Source: Sulfuritalea sp. (GTDB lineage Bacteria > Pseudomonadota > Gammaproteobacteria > Burkholderiales > Rhodocyclaceae). From it: DNA of 64,000 nt. The DNA is taken from positions 1,698,464 to 1,762,463 of the forward strand of contig JADJVS010000014.1 of the NCBI GenBank assembly GCA_016710465.1. The letters are read 5' to 3'. Positions 19,644 through 28,950 of this stretch are shown one piece after another. The number at the start of each line of letters is the position of its first letter. Within the stretch, counting starts at the first letter, position 1. Under the pieces are notes generated by a model, which ran no database searches, had not been told where the DNA came from, and was given only the letters and a program-made list of their open reading frames with translations. A program made the position numbers and the translations under genes.

Positions 19644-22001
19644 CTACTTGCCCTTCATTTCCCAGACACCGTCCCAGTCATTGGGTGGCGGGTGCTTGCG
19701 GTAGAAGCCGCAGCGTTCAATATAGATTCTGGTCGGACCATCGTTCGGATGTGCCGCCAGCGCTTCGCCGAAATACCTTTCGGCGCCGAACCAGTCGCGC
19801 CGCCGGTAGTGCTGCAGGCCGGTGGCGAAGGCTCCCAACGCTTCCTGACGGTTGGGAAAACTGTCCTCCGAGTGGTGACCCAGCGCTTCGTGAATCGCCA
19901 CCGGGGTGCTGCGGCCGCGCACCCGGATCAGGTCAATCTCGCGCGTCGCCGCATGGTCCTTGACGGCGGCCCAGGTCGCCTCGCAGAGCAGGATCGAGGT
20001 GCCGTAGAACTTGTTGGCGCCTTCCAGCCGTTCGGCCAGATTCACGCGGTCGCCGATCACCGTGTATTCCATGCGCTTCAGCGAACCGATGTTGCCGGCG
20101 ACGACGTTGCCGGTGCTGATGCCGACGCCGATGCGGATCGGCTCTTCGTTGCGGGCGGTGCGGCGGTGGTTGAGCACGTGCAGCGCCGTCATCATCTTGT
20201 TGCCGACAGTCACCGCGTTGCTGGCGTCCTCCTCGCTTTGCAGCACCGAGCCGAAAACCGCCATGATCATGTCGCCGATGTACTTGTCGAGCACGCCGTT
20301 GTGGGCGAAGACGATGTCCACCATGTCGGTGAAATATTCGTTCAGCAGGGCGACGGTTTCCTTGGCGCCGAGGCGTTCGGAAATCGAGGTGAAGCCGCGG
20401 ATGTCGGAGAACAGCACGCTGACGTCGCGGCCGATGCCGCCGAGTTCGGCCTCGCCGCTTTCCATCAGCTTGTCCACCACCGACTTGCTCATGTAGCGCG
20501 ACATGGTGTTGCGCAGCCGCTTCTCGCGCGTGATGTCCTCCATCATCAGCATGTAGCCGATGGGTTCGTCGCGCATGCTGGTCAGCGGCACGGTGACCAG
20601 GTTGACCGAGATGGCTTCGCTGCCTTCGACCACCAGGTCGGTGTCGATGGTGATGTCGGTATGGCCGGAGCCGCGCACCTTTTCGAGGCTGTTGACCACC
20701 CAGCGGTTGCGTCCGGGAAAGATCTCGTCGAGTTCGCGGCCGACCAGCTCCTCGGCGCCGCGACGCAGGATGCGCACCGCCGAGCCATTGACCTTGCGCA
20801 CCACGCCGGACACATCGAGCGTCAACACGGCATTGTTCATGCTGTGCAGGATGGCCTCGTTGTAGTTGCGCTCGGCGCGCACTTCCTCGAAGAGCTGGGC
20901 GTTCTCGATGGCCACCGCCGCCTGGGCACAGAAGGCGCGCAGGCGGCGCTCTTCAACGGGGCCGAAGGGACCGCCGCGGCGGTTGAGGACTTGCATCACG
21001 CCGATCTTGCGTTCGCCACGGGCGACGATGGGCATGCACAACATGCTGTGGGTGCGGTAGCCGGTGTGGCGGTCGACCTCCTGGTTGAAGCGCGGGTCGG
21101 CGTAGACGTCGGGCAGGTTGATCACCTGGCCGTTGCTGAAGCACTCGCCGGCCAGCCCGGCATTGGCGGGAAAGCGGATGCCTTCGGTGGTGATGCCGCC
21201 GGCCACGCGGGAATAGAGTTCCTCGGCGGGGGCATCAAAAAGGAAGAGCGTGCCACGGTCGGCGCCGAGCAGCGTGGTCGCCGCCGCCATGATCTTTTCC
21301 AGCAGCGGATCGAGATGGATTTCCGAGACGATGGAAATGCTGACTTCGAGCAGCATCGCCTCCTCGCGCTGCTGGCGTTCGACTTTCTCGAACAGGCGGG
21401 CGTTCTCGAGGGCCGCCGAAGCCTGCAGCGACAGGCCTTCGAGCAGGCGCTGGTCCTCGGCGTCGAAATCGCCGGAGAGCTTGTTCAGCACCTGGGTGAC
21501 GCCGATCACCTCGCGCTTCTTGTTGCGTATCGGCACGCAGAGGATGTTGCGGGTCTGGTAACCGGTCTTGCGGTCGACCTCCTGGTTGAAACGCGCGTCG
21601 GCATAGGCGTCGCCGATGATTTCCGCTTCGCCGCGCGTGAATACCGAGCCGGCGACGCCGAGATGGCTGGGGAAACGGATCTCGCCCATGGTGTCGCCCT
21701 GCAGCACGCGCGAGAACAGCTCGCCGGTTTCGGGATCGTGGAGGAAGAGCGTGCTGCGGTCGGCGTTGAGCGCTTCGGTGACGACTTCCATCAGGCGCGG
21801 AAACAGCACGTCGAGCGAGAGGCTGTCATTGACCCGGTTGGCAATGTCGGCCAGCGCCGTGGTCCGGCGCAGCATTTCGGTGATGCGGTAGAAGAGTTCG
21901 GCCTTGCCGGTCTCGTCCAGGCCATCGAGCAGGCGCTCGATGTCGTCCTGGTGCAGGCGGTGCTCGAGGATCTCGCGGATGGTTTCGAAGCCGATCTGCA
22001 T
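19644..22001 (-). CDS. GAF-GAF-PAS class III adenylate/guanylate cyclase
   Basis: The product is 785 residues. Two GAF domains (~60-205 and ~225-385) share the segments ARFNQEVDRKTGYQT and PRFNQEVDRHTGYRT. A PAS domain (~395-510) is followed by a class III nucleotide cyclase domain (~535-715) with metal-binding Asp residues in FSDIRGFTSIS and VLDKYIGDMIMAVFG, and the transition-state pair in YTVIGDRVNLAERLE. The tail is TPR-like (FATGLQHYRRRDWFGAERYFGEAL). It should make cAMP (or cGMP) in response to ligands bound by the GAF/PAS domains. No membrane segments are seen. Confidence 0.9.
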   Translation of the reverse strand: MQIGFETIREILEHRLHQDDIERLLDGLDETGKAELFYRITEMLRRTTALADIANRVNDSLSLDVLFPRLMEVVTEALNADRSTLFLHDPETGELFSRVLQGDTMGEIRFPSHLGVAGSVFTRGEAEIIGDAYADARFNQEVDRKTGYQTRNILCVPIRNKKREVIGVTQVLNKLSGDFDAEDQRLLEGLSLQASAALENARLFEKVERQQREEAMLLEVSISIVSEIHLDPLLEKIMAAATTLLGADRGTLFLFDAPAEELYSRVAGGITTEGIRFPANAGLAGECFSNGQVINLPDVYADPRFNQEVDRHTGYRTHSMLCMPIVARGERKIGVMQVLNRRGGPFGPVEERRLRAFCAQAAVAIENAQLFEEVRAERNYNEAILHSMNNAVLTLDVSGVVRKVNGSAVRILRRGAEELVGRELDEIFPGRNRWVVNSLEKVRGSGHTDITIDTDLVVEGSEAISVNLVTVPLTSMRDEPIGYMLMMEDITREKRLRNTMSRYMSKSVVDKLMESGEAELGGIGRDVSVLFSDIRGFTSISERLGAKETVALLNEYFTDMVDIVFAHNGVLDKYIGDMIMAVFGSVLQSEEDASNAVTVGNKMMTALHVLNHRRTARNEEPIRIGVGISTGNVVAGNIGSLKRMEYTVIGDRVNLAERLEGANKFYGTSILLCEATWAAVKDHAATREIDLIRVRGRSTPVAIHEALGHHSEDSFPNRQEALGAFATGLQHYRRRDWFGAERYFGEALAAHPNDGPTRIYIERCGFYRKHPPPNDWDGVWEMKGK

Positions 22002-22130
22002 GCGCGACGGGAGCGGAAGGCCTATGGATACCGGATACGGCCTATTGTATCCGGATTCCCTTTGCCGCCAAGGGTTTCCGGGTGGCGGTGTTCCGCGTGG
22101 CGGACGGCGTGGCGCCGCGCCGCCGGTGCG

Positions 22131-22727
22131 TCAGCGCATTACTTCGGCGTGGCGCGGGCAACTCGCAAGATGATCATTGACCATGCCGGTGGCCTGCATG
22201 TGGGCGTACATCACGGTCGGGCCGATGAACCGGAAGCCGCGACGCTTGAGTTCCTTGGACATGGCCTCGGCCTGCGGCGTGATGGCCGGAATCTCGGACA
22301 TCGACTTCCAGCGGTTGATGCGCGGCCGGCCGTCGACGAATTGCCAGAGCAGGCTGTCGAGGCTGCCGCCTTGCTCGTAGAGTTCCAGCGTGGCACGCGC
22401 ATTGTCTATGCTCGCCGCAACCTTGAGCCGGTTGCGCACGATGCCGGCATCGGCCAGCAGGCGGGCGACGTCTTTCTCGCCGTAGCGCGCGATCTTGCGC
22501 GGATCGAAGCCGTGGTAGGCGCGGCGGTAGTTTTCGCGCTTCCTGAGTATCGTGATCCAGGACAGGCCGGCCTGCGCGCCTTCGAGGATGAGGAATTCGA
22601 ACAGGGCGCGCTCGTCATGGCAAGGCACGCCCCATTCCTGGTCGTGGTAGGCGACATACAGCGGATCGTCGCCGCACCAGGGGCATCTGGCGCGGCGCGC
22701 CGTGCCGTCAGCGCCGACCTTCGACAT
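22131..22727 (-). CDS. tag: DNA-3-methyladenine glycosylase I
   Basis: A 198-residue protein. RCPWCGDDPLYVAYHDQEWG and the C-terminal VNDHLASCPRH supply the Cys/His zinc site of the Tag family. LSWITILRKRENYRRAY and FRFIGPTVMYAHMQATGMVNDH are family hallmarks. It excises 3-methyladenine from alkylated DNA. Its ATG overlaps the TGA of the upstream PatZ-like gene (TGATG), so translation is coupled. The extra N-terminal residues KVGADGTAR before the normal family start derive from a dispersed-element copy. Confidence 0.93.
   Translation of the reverse strand: MSKVGADGTARRARCPWCGDDPLYVAYHDQEWGVPCHDERALFEFLILEGAQAGLSWITILRKRENYRRAYHGFDPRKIARYGEKDVARLLADAGIVRNRLKVAASIDNARATLELYEQGGSLDSLLWQFVDGRPRINRWKSMSEIPAITPQAEAMSKELKRRGFRFIGPTVMYAHMQATGMVNDHLASCPRHAEVMR
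22698..22721 (-). repeat. Dispersed element, copy 6 (5' end of tag)
   Basis: On the minus strand AAGGTCGGCGCTGA then CGGCACGGCG encodes K-V-G-A-D-G-T-A starting at codon 3 of tag. Confidence 0.8.
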
Positions 22728-25417
22728 CAGTTCAGGGTCAGCACGCCGCGCTTGAGGCCCGGGTCTTCCGGGTGCGCGGAGAGCACGAAGCCGAGGCTGG
22801 CGACGAAGGCCAGCATGCGCGAATTCTCGGAAAGGAAGTCGCCATGCATGTAGCGCAGGCCGCGGCTCCTGGCGGTGTCGATGATGACGCCCATCAGGCG
22901 TCGCGCCAAGCCCTTGCCCTGCCAATCGTCGGCAACGACGATGGCGAACTCGCAGGATTCACCGTCCGGGTTGGTGGCGTAGCGGGCGACGCCGACCTCC
23001 TTCTCGGAGCCGTGGTCGTCGATGATGGCGACGAAGGCCATCTCGCGGTCGTAGTCGATTTGCGTCAGGCGCACCAGTTGTGCCGGCGAGACCTCACGGA
23101 TGGTGTTCATGAAACGCATGTAGCGCGATTCGGGCGAGAGATTGCGCACGAATTCCTGCTCGATGCGCACGTCTTCGGGGCGTATCGGGCGGATCGTCAC
23201 CTGCGTACCGTCCTTGGCCTGATAGCCGGTCTGCAGGTGCGAGGGGTAGGGATGGATCGCCATGTGGTCGTAGCGACCGGCGGTGAGCGGCAGATTGCCG
23301 ATGGTGATGCGGGCATCGACGGCAACCGCGTTGTTCTCGTCCACGATCAGCGGATTGATGTCCATCTCGCTGATCCAGGGCAATTCGCAGACCATGGCCG
23401 AGACATTCAGCAGGACGGTTTCGATGGCCTGCATGTTGACCGGCGGCATGTTGCGGAACTCGCCCAGCCGCGCCGTGGTGCGGGTCGAGGCCAGCATGTC
23501 GGCGACCAGCACCGGGTTGAGCGGCGGCAGGGCCACGGCACGGTCGCTGATGTGGGTTTCGACGCCGGCGCCGCCGGGGCCGAAGACGATGGTCGGGCCG
23601 AAGATCTTGTCGCGCACCATGCCGACGACCAGTTCGCGGCCGTTGGGCTTCTGGATCATGGGCTCGATGGCGATGCCGTTGATGTGCGCATCGGGGCGGT
23701 TCTTCTTCACCTCGTCCATGATCTCCAGCCAGGCGTCGCGCACCGCGGCCAGGCTGTTGAGGTTGAGGCGCACGCCGCCGGAATCGGCCTTGTGCACGAT
23801 CTGCGGCGAGTCGATCTTCATCACCACCGGCAGGCCGAGTTCCTCGGCCAGCACCATGGCCTCGGAGGCCGAGCGGGCCACCACGGTCTGTGCGATCGGG
23901 ATGCGGAAGGCGGCGAGCACGGCCTTCGACTCCATCTCGTTCAAGACCTTGCGCCCTTCCATCAATGCGGTTTCGATCACCAGGCGCGCCGATTCGAGGC
24001 GCGGCGGCGCCTGCTCGGAAATCGAGGGCGGCGACTGCATCAGCAACTGGCGGTTACGGTAGTAGTTCGATATGTGGGAGAACAGGTCCACCGCCGGCTC
24101 CGGCGTGCGGAAGGTAGGAATCGCGGCGCCCTGGAACAGCTTGCGCGCTTCGCCGACCTGCTCTTCGCCCATCCAGCAGGTGACCAGGGGTTTGTCGGTC
24201 TGGCGGGCGATTTCGATCACCGTGCGGGCCGCCTGGGTCGGGTCGGTCATCGCCTGCGGCGTCAGGATCGCCAGCACGCCGTCGACCCCGTCGTCGTCGA
24301 CGCAGGCCTGCAAGGCCGCGCCATAGCGCGCCGGATCGGCGTCGCCGAGGATGTCGATGGGGTTGGCGCGCGACGAGGTCGGCGGCAGCAACTCGCCGAG
24401 CTTCGCCATGGTGGCGGTCGACAACTGCGCCAGCGGGATGTCGATGTCGGCGGCGTGGTCGGCGGCCATCACGCCGGGCCCGCCGCCGTTGGTGATGATT
24501 GCCAGGCGCTTGCCGCGCGGGCGAAAGTGCGAGAACAGCGCCGAGGCGGCGGCATACATCTGGCCGACATTGGCCAGGCGCACCACGCCGGCGCGGCGCA
24601 GCGCGGCATCGAAGACGTCGTCGGCGCCGACCAGCGCGCCGGTATGCGACAGCGCCGCCTTTTCGCCCGCCGGATGCTTGCCCACCTTGATCAGCAGCAC
24701 CGGCTTGCAGCGCGCGGCGGCGCGCAGGGCGCTCATGAAGCGGCGGGCGTTCTTGATGCCTTCGATGTAGAGGAAGATGTTCTCCGTGCGCGGATCGGAG
24801 ACCATGTAGTCGAGCACTTCGCCGAAGTCGATGTCGCCCTCGGCGCCGAGCGACACCACGTTTGAAAAGCCGACGTTGTTGGGTAGCGCCCAGTCGAGGA
24901 TCGCCGTGCATAGCGCGCCGGATTGCGAGATCAGGCCGATGGTGCCGGCGTGGGCGAAGCCGTGGCCAAAGGTAAGGTTGAGCTGGCTGCCCGGCCGCAT
25001 CAAGCCGAGGCAATTGGGGCCGAGCAGGCGCATGCCGTGGCGGCGGGCGTTTTCCAGGGTCGCGCGCTCCAGCGAGGCGCCGCGCGGGCCGGCCTCGGCG
25101 AAGCCGCCGGAAATCACGATGGCATTCTTGCAGCCGGCGCGACCGCAGGCATCGACGATTTCGGGAACGATGGCCGCCTTTGTACAGATCACGGCGATGT
25201 CGAGGCGCTGCGGGATCGTATCAACCGAGGCATAGGCCTTTTGGCCGAACACCGTCTCGTGTTTGGGATTGACGAAGAACAGCTTGCCCTTGTAACCCGA
25301 GTCGAGCATGTTGCGCACCAGGGTCACGCCGATCGAATTGGGGGTTTCCGAGGCGCCGACGATGGCGATCGAGCCGGGCTCGAAAAGTGTGTGCAGGTAA
25401 TGGCGTTCGTTATGCAT
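22727..25417 (-). CDS. PatZ-like protein: NDP-forming acyl-CoA synthetase domains fused to GNAT acetyltransferase
   Basis: An 896-residue protein. The CoA-binding and succinyl-CoA-ligase-like domains (~1-460; IVGASETPNSIG, VISGGFAEAG, GLISQSGALC) are followed by an ATP-grasp domain (~480-700; GLPVVMKIDSPQIVHKADSGGV) and a C-terminal GNAT domain (~735-890; GVARYATNPDGESCEFAIVV, WQGKGLARRLMG). This is the Pat/PatZ architecture, a protein-lysine acetyltransferase that inactivates acyl-CoA synthetases. An AMP-forming acyl-CoA synthetase gene lies 3 kb away and may be a target (inference). tag is translationally coupled downstream. Confidence 0.9.
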   Translation of the reverse strand: MHNERHYLHTLFEPGSIAIVGASETPNSIGVTLVRNMLDSGYKGKLFFVNPKHETVFGQKAYASVDTIPQRLDIAVICTKAAIVPEIVDACGRAGCKNAIVISGGFAEAGPRGASLERATLENARRHGMRLLGPNCLGLMRPGSQLNLTFGHGFAHAGTIGLISQSGALCTAILDWALPNNVGFSNVVSLGAEGDIDFGEVLDYMVSDPRTENIFLYIEGIKNARRFMSALRAAARCKPVLLIKVGKHPAGEKAALSHTGALVGADDVFDAALRRAGVVRLANVGQMYAAASALFSHFRPRGKRLAIITNGGGPGVMAADHAADIDIPLAQLSTATMAKLGELLPPTSSRANPIDILGDADPARYGAALQACVDDDGVDGVLAILTPQAMTDPTQAARTVIEIARQTDKPLVTCWMGEEQVGEARKLFQGAAIPTFRTPEPAVDLFSHISNYYRNRQLLMQSPPSISEQAPPRLESARLVIETALMEGRKVLNEMESKAVLAAFRIPIAQTVVARSASEAMVLAEELGLPVVMKIDSPQIVHKADSGGVRLNLNSLAAVRDAWLEIMDEVKKNRPDAHINGIAIEPMIQKPNGRELVVGMVRDKIFGPTIVFGPGGAGVETHISDRAVALPPLNPVLVADMLASTRTTARLGEFRNMPPVNMQAIETVLLNVSAMVCELPWISEMDINPLIVDENNAVAVDARITIGNLPLTAGRYDHMAIHPYPSHLQTGYQAKDGTQVTIRPIRPEDVRIEQEFVRNLSPESRYMRFMNTIREVSPAQLVRLTQIDYDREMAFVAIIDDHGSEKEVGVARYATNPDGESCEFAIVVADDWQGKGLARRLMGVIIDTARSRGLRYMHGDFLSENSRMLAFVASLGFVLSAHPEDPGLKRGVLTLN

Positions 25418-25555
25418 GGCGGATGGCGTGGTTCACGCGTATCGGCAGAGTCGGATGGTGCGGCGCAGCATAGCACTTCCGGCGGCCGGTATTCGAGGTC
25501 GCCACCTAGAAATTTCCGTGGTGTTGTCTGGTCCCGGTGAAAGCGGACCGGGCGT

Positions 25556-26896
25556 TCAAGTCGTGCTGCCCGGCGACGTCGGATCGCGCAGGAAATGCCC
25601 GAAATGGCGATCGGCGCTGACGATATGGTTGACCAGCCAACCGGACAGGAAACGCTTGACGCGGAAGACGAGATAAATGCGATCTTCCTCTCCGGATTCG
25701 ATCTCGCCGCGCAGTTCGTCGAAATACTCAAAGAAGCGCTGATGCTGGCGGGCGTGCAGGTCGAAAAACGGGTAGCCCGCCTCGCTCATGAGCGCGTGTT
25801 CGATTTCGAAATCCCTGAGCGCGACGTCGCGTATCTGGTCGAGCAGCGTGCCGGTTGATTCGAGGCTGTTGTCATGGAGCAGTCTCGCCAGGGTGTTCAT
25901 GTCGGCAAGCAGGTTCTGGTGCATGGTGTCGACCGTGGCCACGCCATGCGAATACTCCTCGTGCCAATGCGGCATGGGGTCGCGTCGCGGCGGCACATAG
26001 CTGTCGGCAAGCGGGTTGCAACGGTCGAGATACACGTGCACGGCGGTGTCGTCGGGCACCGCGGCGGCGTAATCCACCAGGCGTTGGCGCGCGGCGCCGT
26101 GGTCGCCGACGTGGTAGCAGGCGAGGGCGCGTTCGAACAGCTTGAGGGTACGCTTCTTGGCATCGACCAGGGCCGGCGGATCGCTGTTGAAGACCTCATA
26201 CACCGAATGCGAACCCTGTTTGCCGCGGACCTGGGTGCGATCGAGGAAGCGGATGGCCCACTCGCCGGGATGATCGAGCGAGTACAGCGTGTGGTCGCTG
26301 ATCAGGATCGAGACGCGGTATTCCTTGGTCAGGCGTTCGAGGCGCGCCGCGAGATTGACCGCGTCGCCGATCACCGTGCCGTCCATGCGCGCGGCGCCGC
26401 CGATGGTGCCGAGAATGACGATGCCGGTGTTGATGCCGATGCCGATGCGGATCGGCCGGTAGCCCGCGCGCTGCCTGCCATCGTTGTAGTGTTCGAGCTG
26501 ACGCAGCATGGACTGGCCGCAGCGCAAGGCCTCGTCCGGAGAGCCGGGAAACAGCGCCATGATGGCGTCGCCAATGTATTTGTCGATGAAGCCGCCATGG
26601 GCGGCAATCACCGGCTCCATCTGCACCAGGTAGGAATTCAGGAAATTGAAGTTCTCCTGCGGGCTCATGGTTTCCGACAAGGCGGTAAAGTTGCGTATGT
26701 CGCAAAACAGGATCGTCATCTTGCGCTCGACCTGCTGCCCGAGTTCCACCTTGCGGATGTCATCGATGCCCAGCAGGTGCAGGAACTCGCGCGGCACGAA
26801 GCGGCTGTAGGCGGCGGTCGTCTTGTTCAGGCGTTCGCGCAGTGAATCCGTGTTCTCCGGGGCGGTGCCTGACGGAAGGCTCGGTGATGCGGACAT
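25556..26896 (-). CDS. Class III nucleotide cyclase fused to a C-terminal bacteriohemerythrin domain
   Basis: About 446 residues from the ATG at 26896. The cyclase domain (~55-250) has metal Asp residues in FCDIRNFTALSE and FIDKYIGDAIMALF and the catalytic Asn/Arg in GTVIGDAVNLAARLE. A helical spacer leads to a hemerythrin domain (~312-440) with ligand-type residues in HGVATVDTMHQNLL, FEIEHALM, FDLHARQHQRFFEY and NHIVSADRHFGHFL. Hemerythrin binds O2 at a di-iron site, so cyclic-nucleotide output may follow oxygen. The start is placed at 26896 because the frame's only farther start is a TTG. It is divergent from a methyltransferase gene. Confidence 0.88.
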   Translation of the reverse strand: MSASPSLPSGTAPENTDSLRERLNKTTAAYSRFVPREFLHLLGIDDIRKVELGQQVERKMTILFCDIRNFTALSETMSPQENFNFLNSYLVQMEPVIAAHGGFIDKYIGDAIMALFPGSPDEALRCGQSMLRQLEHYNDGRQRAGYRPIRIGIGINTGIVILGTIGGAARMDGTVIGDAVNLAARLERLTKEYRVSILISDHTLYSLDHPGEWAIRFLDRTQVRGKQGSHSVYEVFNSDPPALVDAKKRTLKLFERALACYHVGDHGAARQRLVDYAAAVPDDTAVHVYLDRCNPLADSYVPPRRDPMPHWHEEYSHGVATVDTMHQNLLADMNTLARLLHDNSLESTGTLLDQIRDVALRDFEIEHALMSEAGYPFFDLHARQHQRFFEYFDELRGEIESGEEDRIYLVFRVKRFLSGWLVNHIVSADRHFGHFLRDPTSPGSTT

Positions 26897-26946
26897 GTGG
26901 CGTTGCGTGGCCCGGAAAGTCGCTGGCGACAAGGATTGAACTCAAA

Positions 26947-27525
26947 ATGATACCCGACAAGGCTTTCGAGATGAACGGAAATCCATCACGCTGGGTGCGG
27001 CGATTCGCGCCGCTGATCGCGCCCGGCGGGCGCGTGCTGGACCTCGCCTGCGGCTCCGGCCGGCATTCGCTTTTCCTCGCGGCGGAGGGTTTCCGGGTCG
27101 AGGCGGTGGATCGCGATGCCGCCGCCATCGCCGCGCTGGCCCCGCTCGAACCACGGGTTTCCGCACGCGTGGCGGATATCGAGGGCGGGCCGTGGCCCTA
27201 TTACGGCCATGTCTTCGACGCGGTTGTCGTCACCAACTACCTGTTCCGTCCGCTGCTGCCGCTGATCATGAACGCCCTCGACCTGAACGGGGTGCTGATC
27301 TACGAAACCTTCATGGTCGGCAACGAGCGCTTCGGCAAGCCCTCGAATCCCGCCTTCCTGCTGCGTCAGGGCGAATTGCTCGACGTCCTGCGGCCGAAGC
27401 TGAATGTCGTCGCCTTCGAGCAAGGTGAGGTCGAACTGCCCCGCCCGGCAGTGGTCCAGCGGATTTGTGCGGTGCGCGGCCTGCCCCGGAGCCTGCCTGA
27501 GCCGCCGCCGTTCGTCGCCGCCTAG
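26947..27525 (+). CDS. Class I SAM-dependent methyltransferase
   Basis: About 192 residues with SAM motif I VLDLACGSGRHSLFLA, an acidic ribose-binding residue in VEAVDRD, motif II YGHVFDAVVVTNYLFRPLL and the strand GVLIYETFMVGNERFG. It resembles the tellurite-resistance (TehB)-like branch. The substrate is unknown. The start is either ATG 26947 or ATG 26971; both have an AAGG upstream. Confidence 0.8.
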   Translation: MIPDKAFEMNGNPSRWVRRFAPLIAPGGRVLDLACGSGRHSLFLAAEGFRVEAVDRDAAAIAALAPLEPRVSARVADIEGGPWPYYGHVFDAVVVTNYLFRPLLPLIMNALDLNGVLIYETFMVGNERFGKPSNPAFLLRQGELLDVLRPKLNVVAFEQGEVELPRPAVVQRICAVRGLPRSLPEPPPFVAA

Positions 27526-27635
27526 CGCGGTTCGTCGCGCGGACACCGCAATCCGTCGCAAGCGGCTGGTCGCGGACGACCGGCGGTACCAGACTCTGCT
27601 CATCCCGAATCCAGGGTCTTCTTCAGGAGCAAACC

Positions 27636-27944
27636 ATGAGTTGCCGCACACATCACGCAGACAACGCTTCGCAATCCCCAGCCGAGCGCCATGCGCGCCG
27701 CCGGATCGCGCGCTTGCGGGCCTTTTATCACCATCTGATGCTGTTCGCCGTGGTCAATGCCGGTCTACTGGCGATCAACCTGGTGGCATCGCCGGGCCGC
27801 CTCTGGTTCGTTTGGCCGCTGCTGGGATGGGGCATCTGGCTTGCCCTGCACGCAATCGGCACCTTCGGCGCCGGACGCTGGCTGGGCGCCGAATGGGAAG
27901 AGCGCAAGCTCAGGCAGTTCATGGCCGGCAAGGGCATGGAATAA
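27636..27944 (+). CDS. 2TM domain-containing protein
   Basis: A 102-residue protein. A basic amphipathic N terminus (ERHARRRIARLRAFYHH) is followed by two membrane helices (LMLFAVVNAGLLAINLVA, FVWPLLGWGIWLALHAIG) and a short basic tail, as in PF13239. CAGGAG precedes the ATG. It lies 7 nt before the LytS-type kinase gene. 2TM-domain genes commonly accompany or are fused to LytS/LytTR systems, so it is probably an accessory membrane component of the following two-component system. Confidence 0.8.
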   Translation: MSCRTHHADNASQSPAERHARRRIARLRAFYHHLMLFAVVNAGLLAINLVASPGRLWFVWPLLGWGIWLALHAIGTFGAGRWLGAEWEERKLRQFMAGKGME

Positions 27945-27951
27945 TCTGCGG

Positions 27952-28950
27952 ATGCGCTCGCTGATCGCCACTGTCGTCTTCAACGCGCTGATCGCGGCGT
28001 TTCTCGCCGGGCTGGGCTTTGGCGGGGGCTTCGCCGTCAATCTGGTGTTCTCGCAGTGCATCGGCCTGAGCATCATGCTTCTTTGCCTGGGCGTGTTGCG
28101 CCTGCCGCTGAGCGGAATGGCGCGCGGAGTGGCGATTGCCGTCGCGATCGCGGTCGGTGCACTCGGTGGCCATACGCTGGCGCGCTTGCTGACCGGGCTC
28201 GGCGCTTCCGCCGACGGCTCGCACGAATTTCAGTCCCTGCTGGTCGGCCTGGTGTTCGGCGGCATCGCCGCCGCTTTCTTCTGGCTGCGCGAGCGCAATG
28301 CAAAACTCGAAGCCGAGTTGAGGACGCGGGAACTGGCGCGCCTGGAGGCCGAGAAGCAAAGCCTTGCGGCGCAATTGCGCCTGCTCCAGGCACAGATCGA
28401 GCCGCACTTCCTGTTCAATTCGCTGGCCAATGTGGCGGCGCTGATCGAGGCGGAGCCGACACTGGCTGGCCGGCTCCTGGACGCCCTGATCCGCTATCTG
28501 CGCGCCAGCCTGCAACGGACGCGCGCCGAGCGCGGCACCCTCGGCGACGAAGTGGCGCTGCTCACGGCGTATCTCGATGTGCTGAAGATCCGCATGGGCG
28601 ATCGGCTCGACTATGCGTTCGAGATCCCGCCGCCGCTGCTGGATCGCGAGTTCCCGCCCATGCTGCTGCAACCGCTGGTTGAAAACGCTATCCGCCACGG
28701 CCTCGAACCCAAGGTCGCGGGCGGCCGCCTGTGCGTCGTGGCGGCGCTCGACGGCGGGGCACTGCGCCTGCGCGTCAGCGACGACGGCGTCGGGTTTTCC
28801 GCGACGCCGGGTGAGGGCGTCGGCCTGGGCAACATCCGCGCCCGCCTGGCGGCGCTGTATGGTCCCAGCGCGCGTCTGGCGCTGGAGGCGAAAGTCGGCG
28901 CCGGCGTCACGGCGACCCTGGAAATTCCGCCGGTCGGAGTCGCCGCGTGA
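27952..28950 (+). CDS. LytS/YehU-type sensor histidine kinase
   Basis: A 332-residue protein with about four hydrophobic helices in the first 120 residues and then a coiled coil. The His-kinase domain has the family's diagnostic QIEPHFLFNSLANVAAL box with the phospho-His, and an ATPase domain (PLVENAIRHGLEP, VSDDGVGFS, GVGLGNIRARL). It is co-transcribed with the 2TM gene and overlaps the LytTR regulator by 4 nt (GTGA). The last strand, EAKVGAGVTATLEIP, is encoded by a dispersed-element copy. Confidence 0.9.
   Translation: MRSLIATVVFNALIAAFLAGLGFGGGFAVNLVFSQCIGLSIMLLCLGVLRLPLSGMARGVAIAVAIAVGALGGHTLARLLTGLGASADGSHEFQSLLVGLVFGGIAAAFFWLRERNAKLEAELRTRELARLEAEKQSLAAQLRLLQAQIEPHFLFNSLANVAALIEAEPTLAGRLLDALIRYLRASLQRTRAERGTLGDEVALLTAYLDVLKIRMGDRLDYAFEIPPPLLDREFPPMLLQPLVENAIRHGLEPKVAGGRLCVVAALDGGALRLRVSDDGVGFSATPGEGVGLGNIRARLAALYGPSARLALEAKVGAGVTATLEIPPVGVAA
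28891..28915 (+). repeat. Dispersed element, copy 7 (in frame in the LytS-type kinase gene)
   Basis: AAAGTCGGCGCCGG then CGTCACGGCGA encodes K-V-G-A-G-V-T-A; two substitutions from the MFS copy. Confidence 0.65.

Noticed and set aside
19566..22853. About 1100-codon plus-strand frame
   Set aside because: Shadow of the GAF-GAF-PAS cyclase gene and its neighbours; it crosses gene boundaries and shows no domain.
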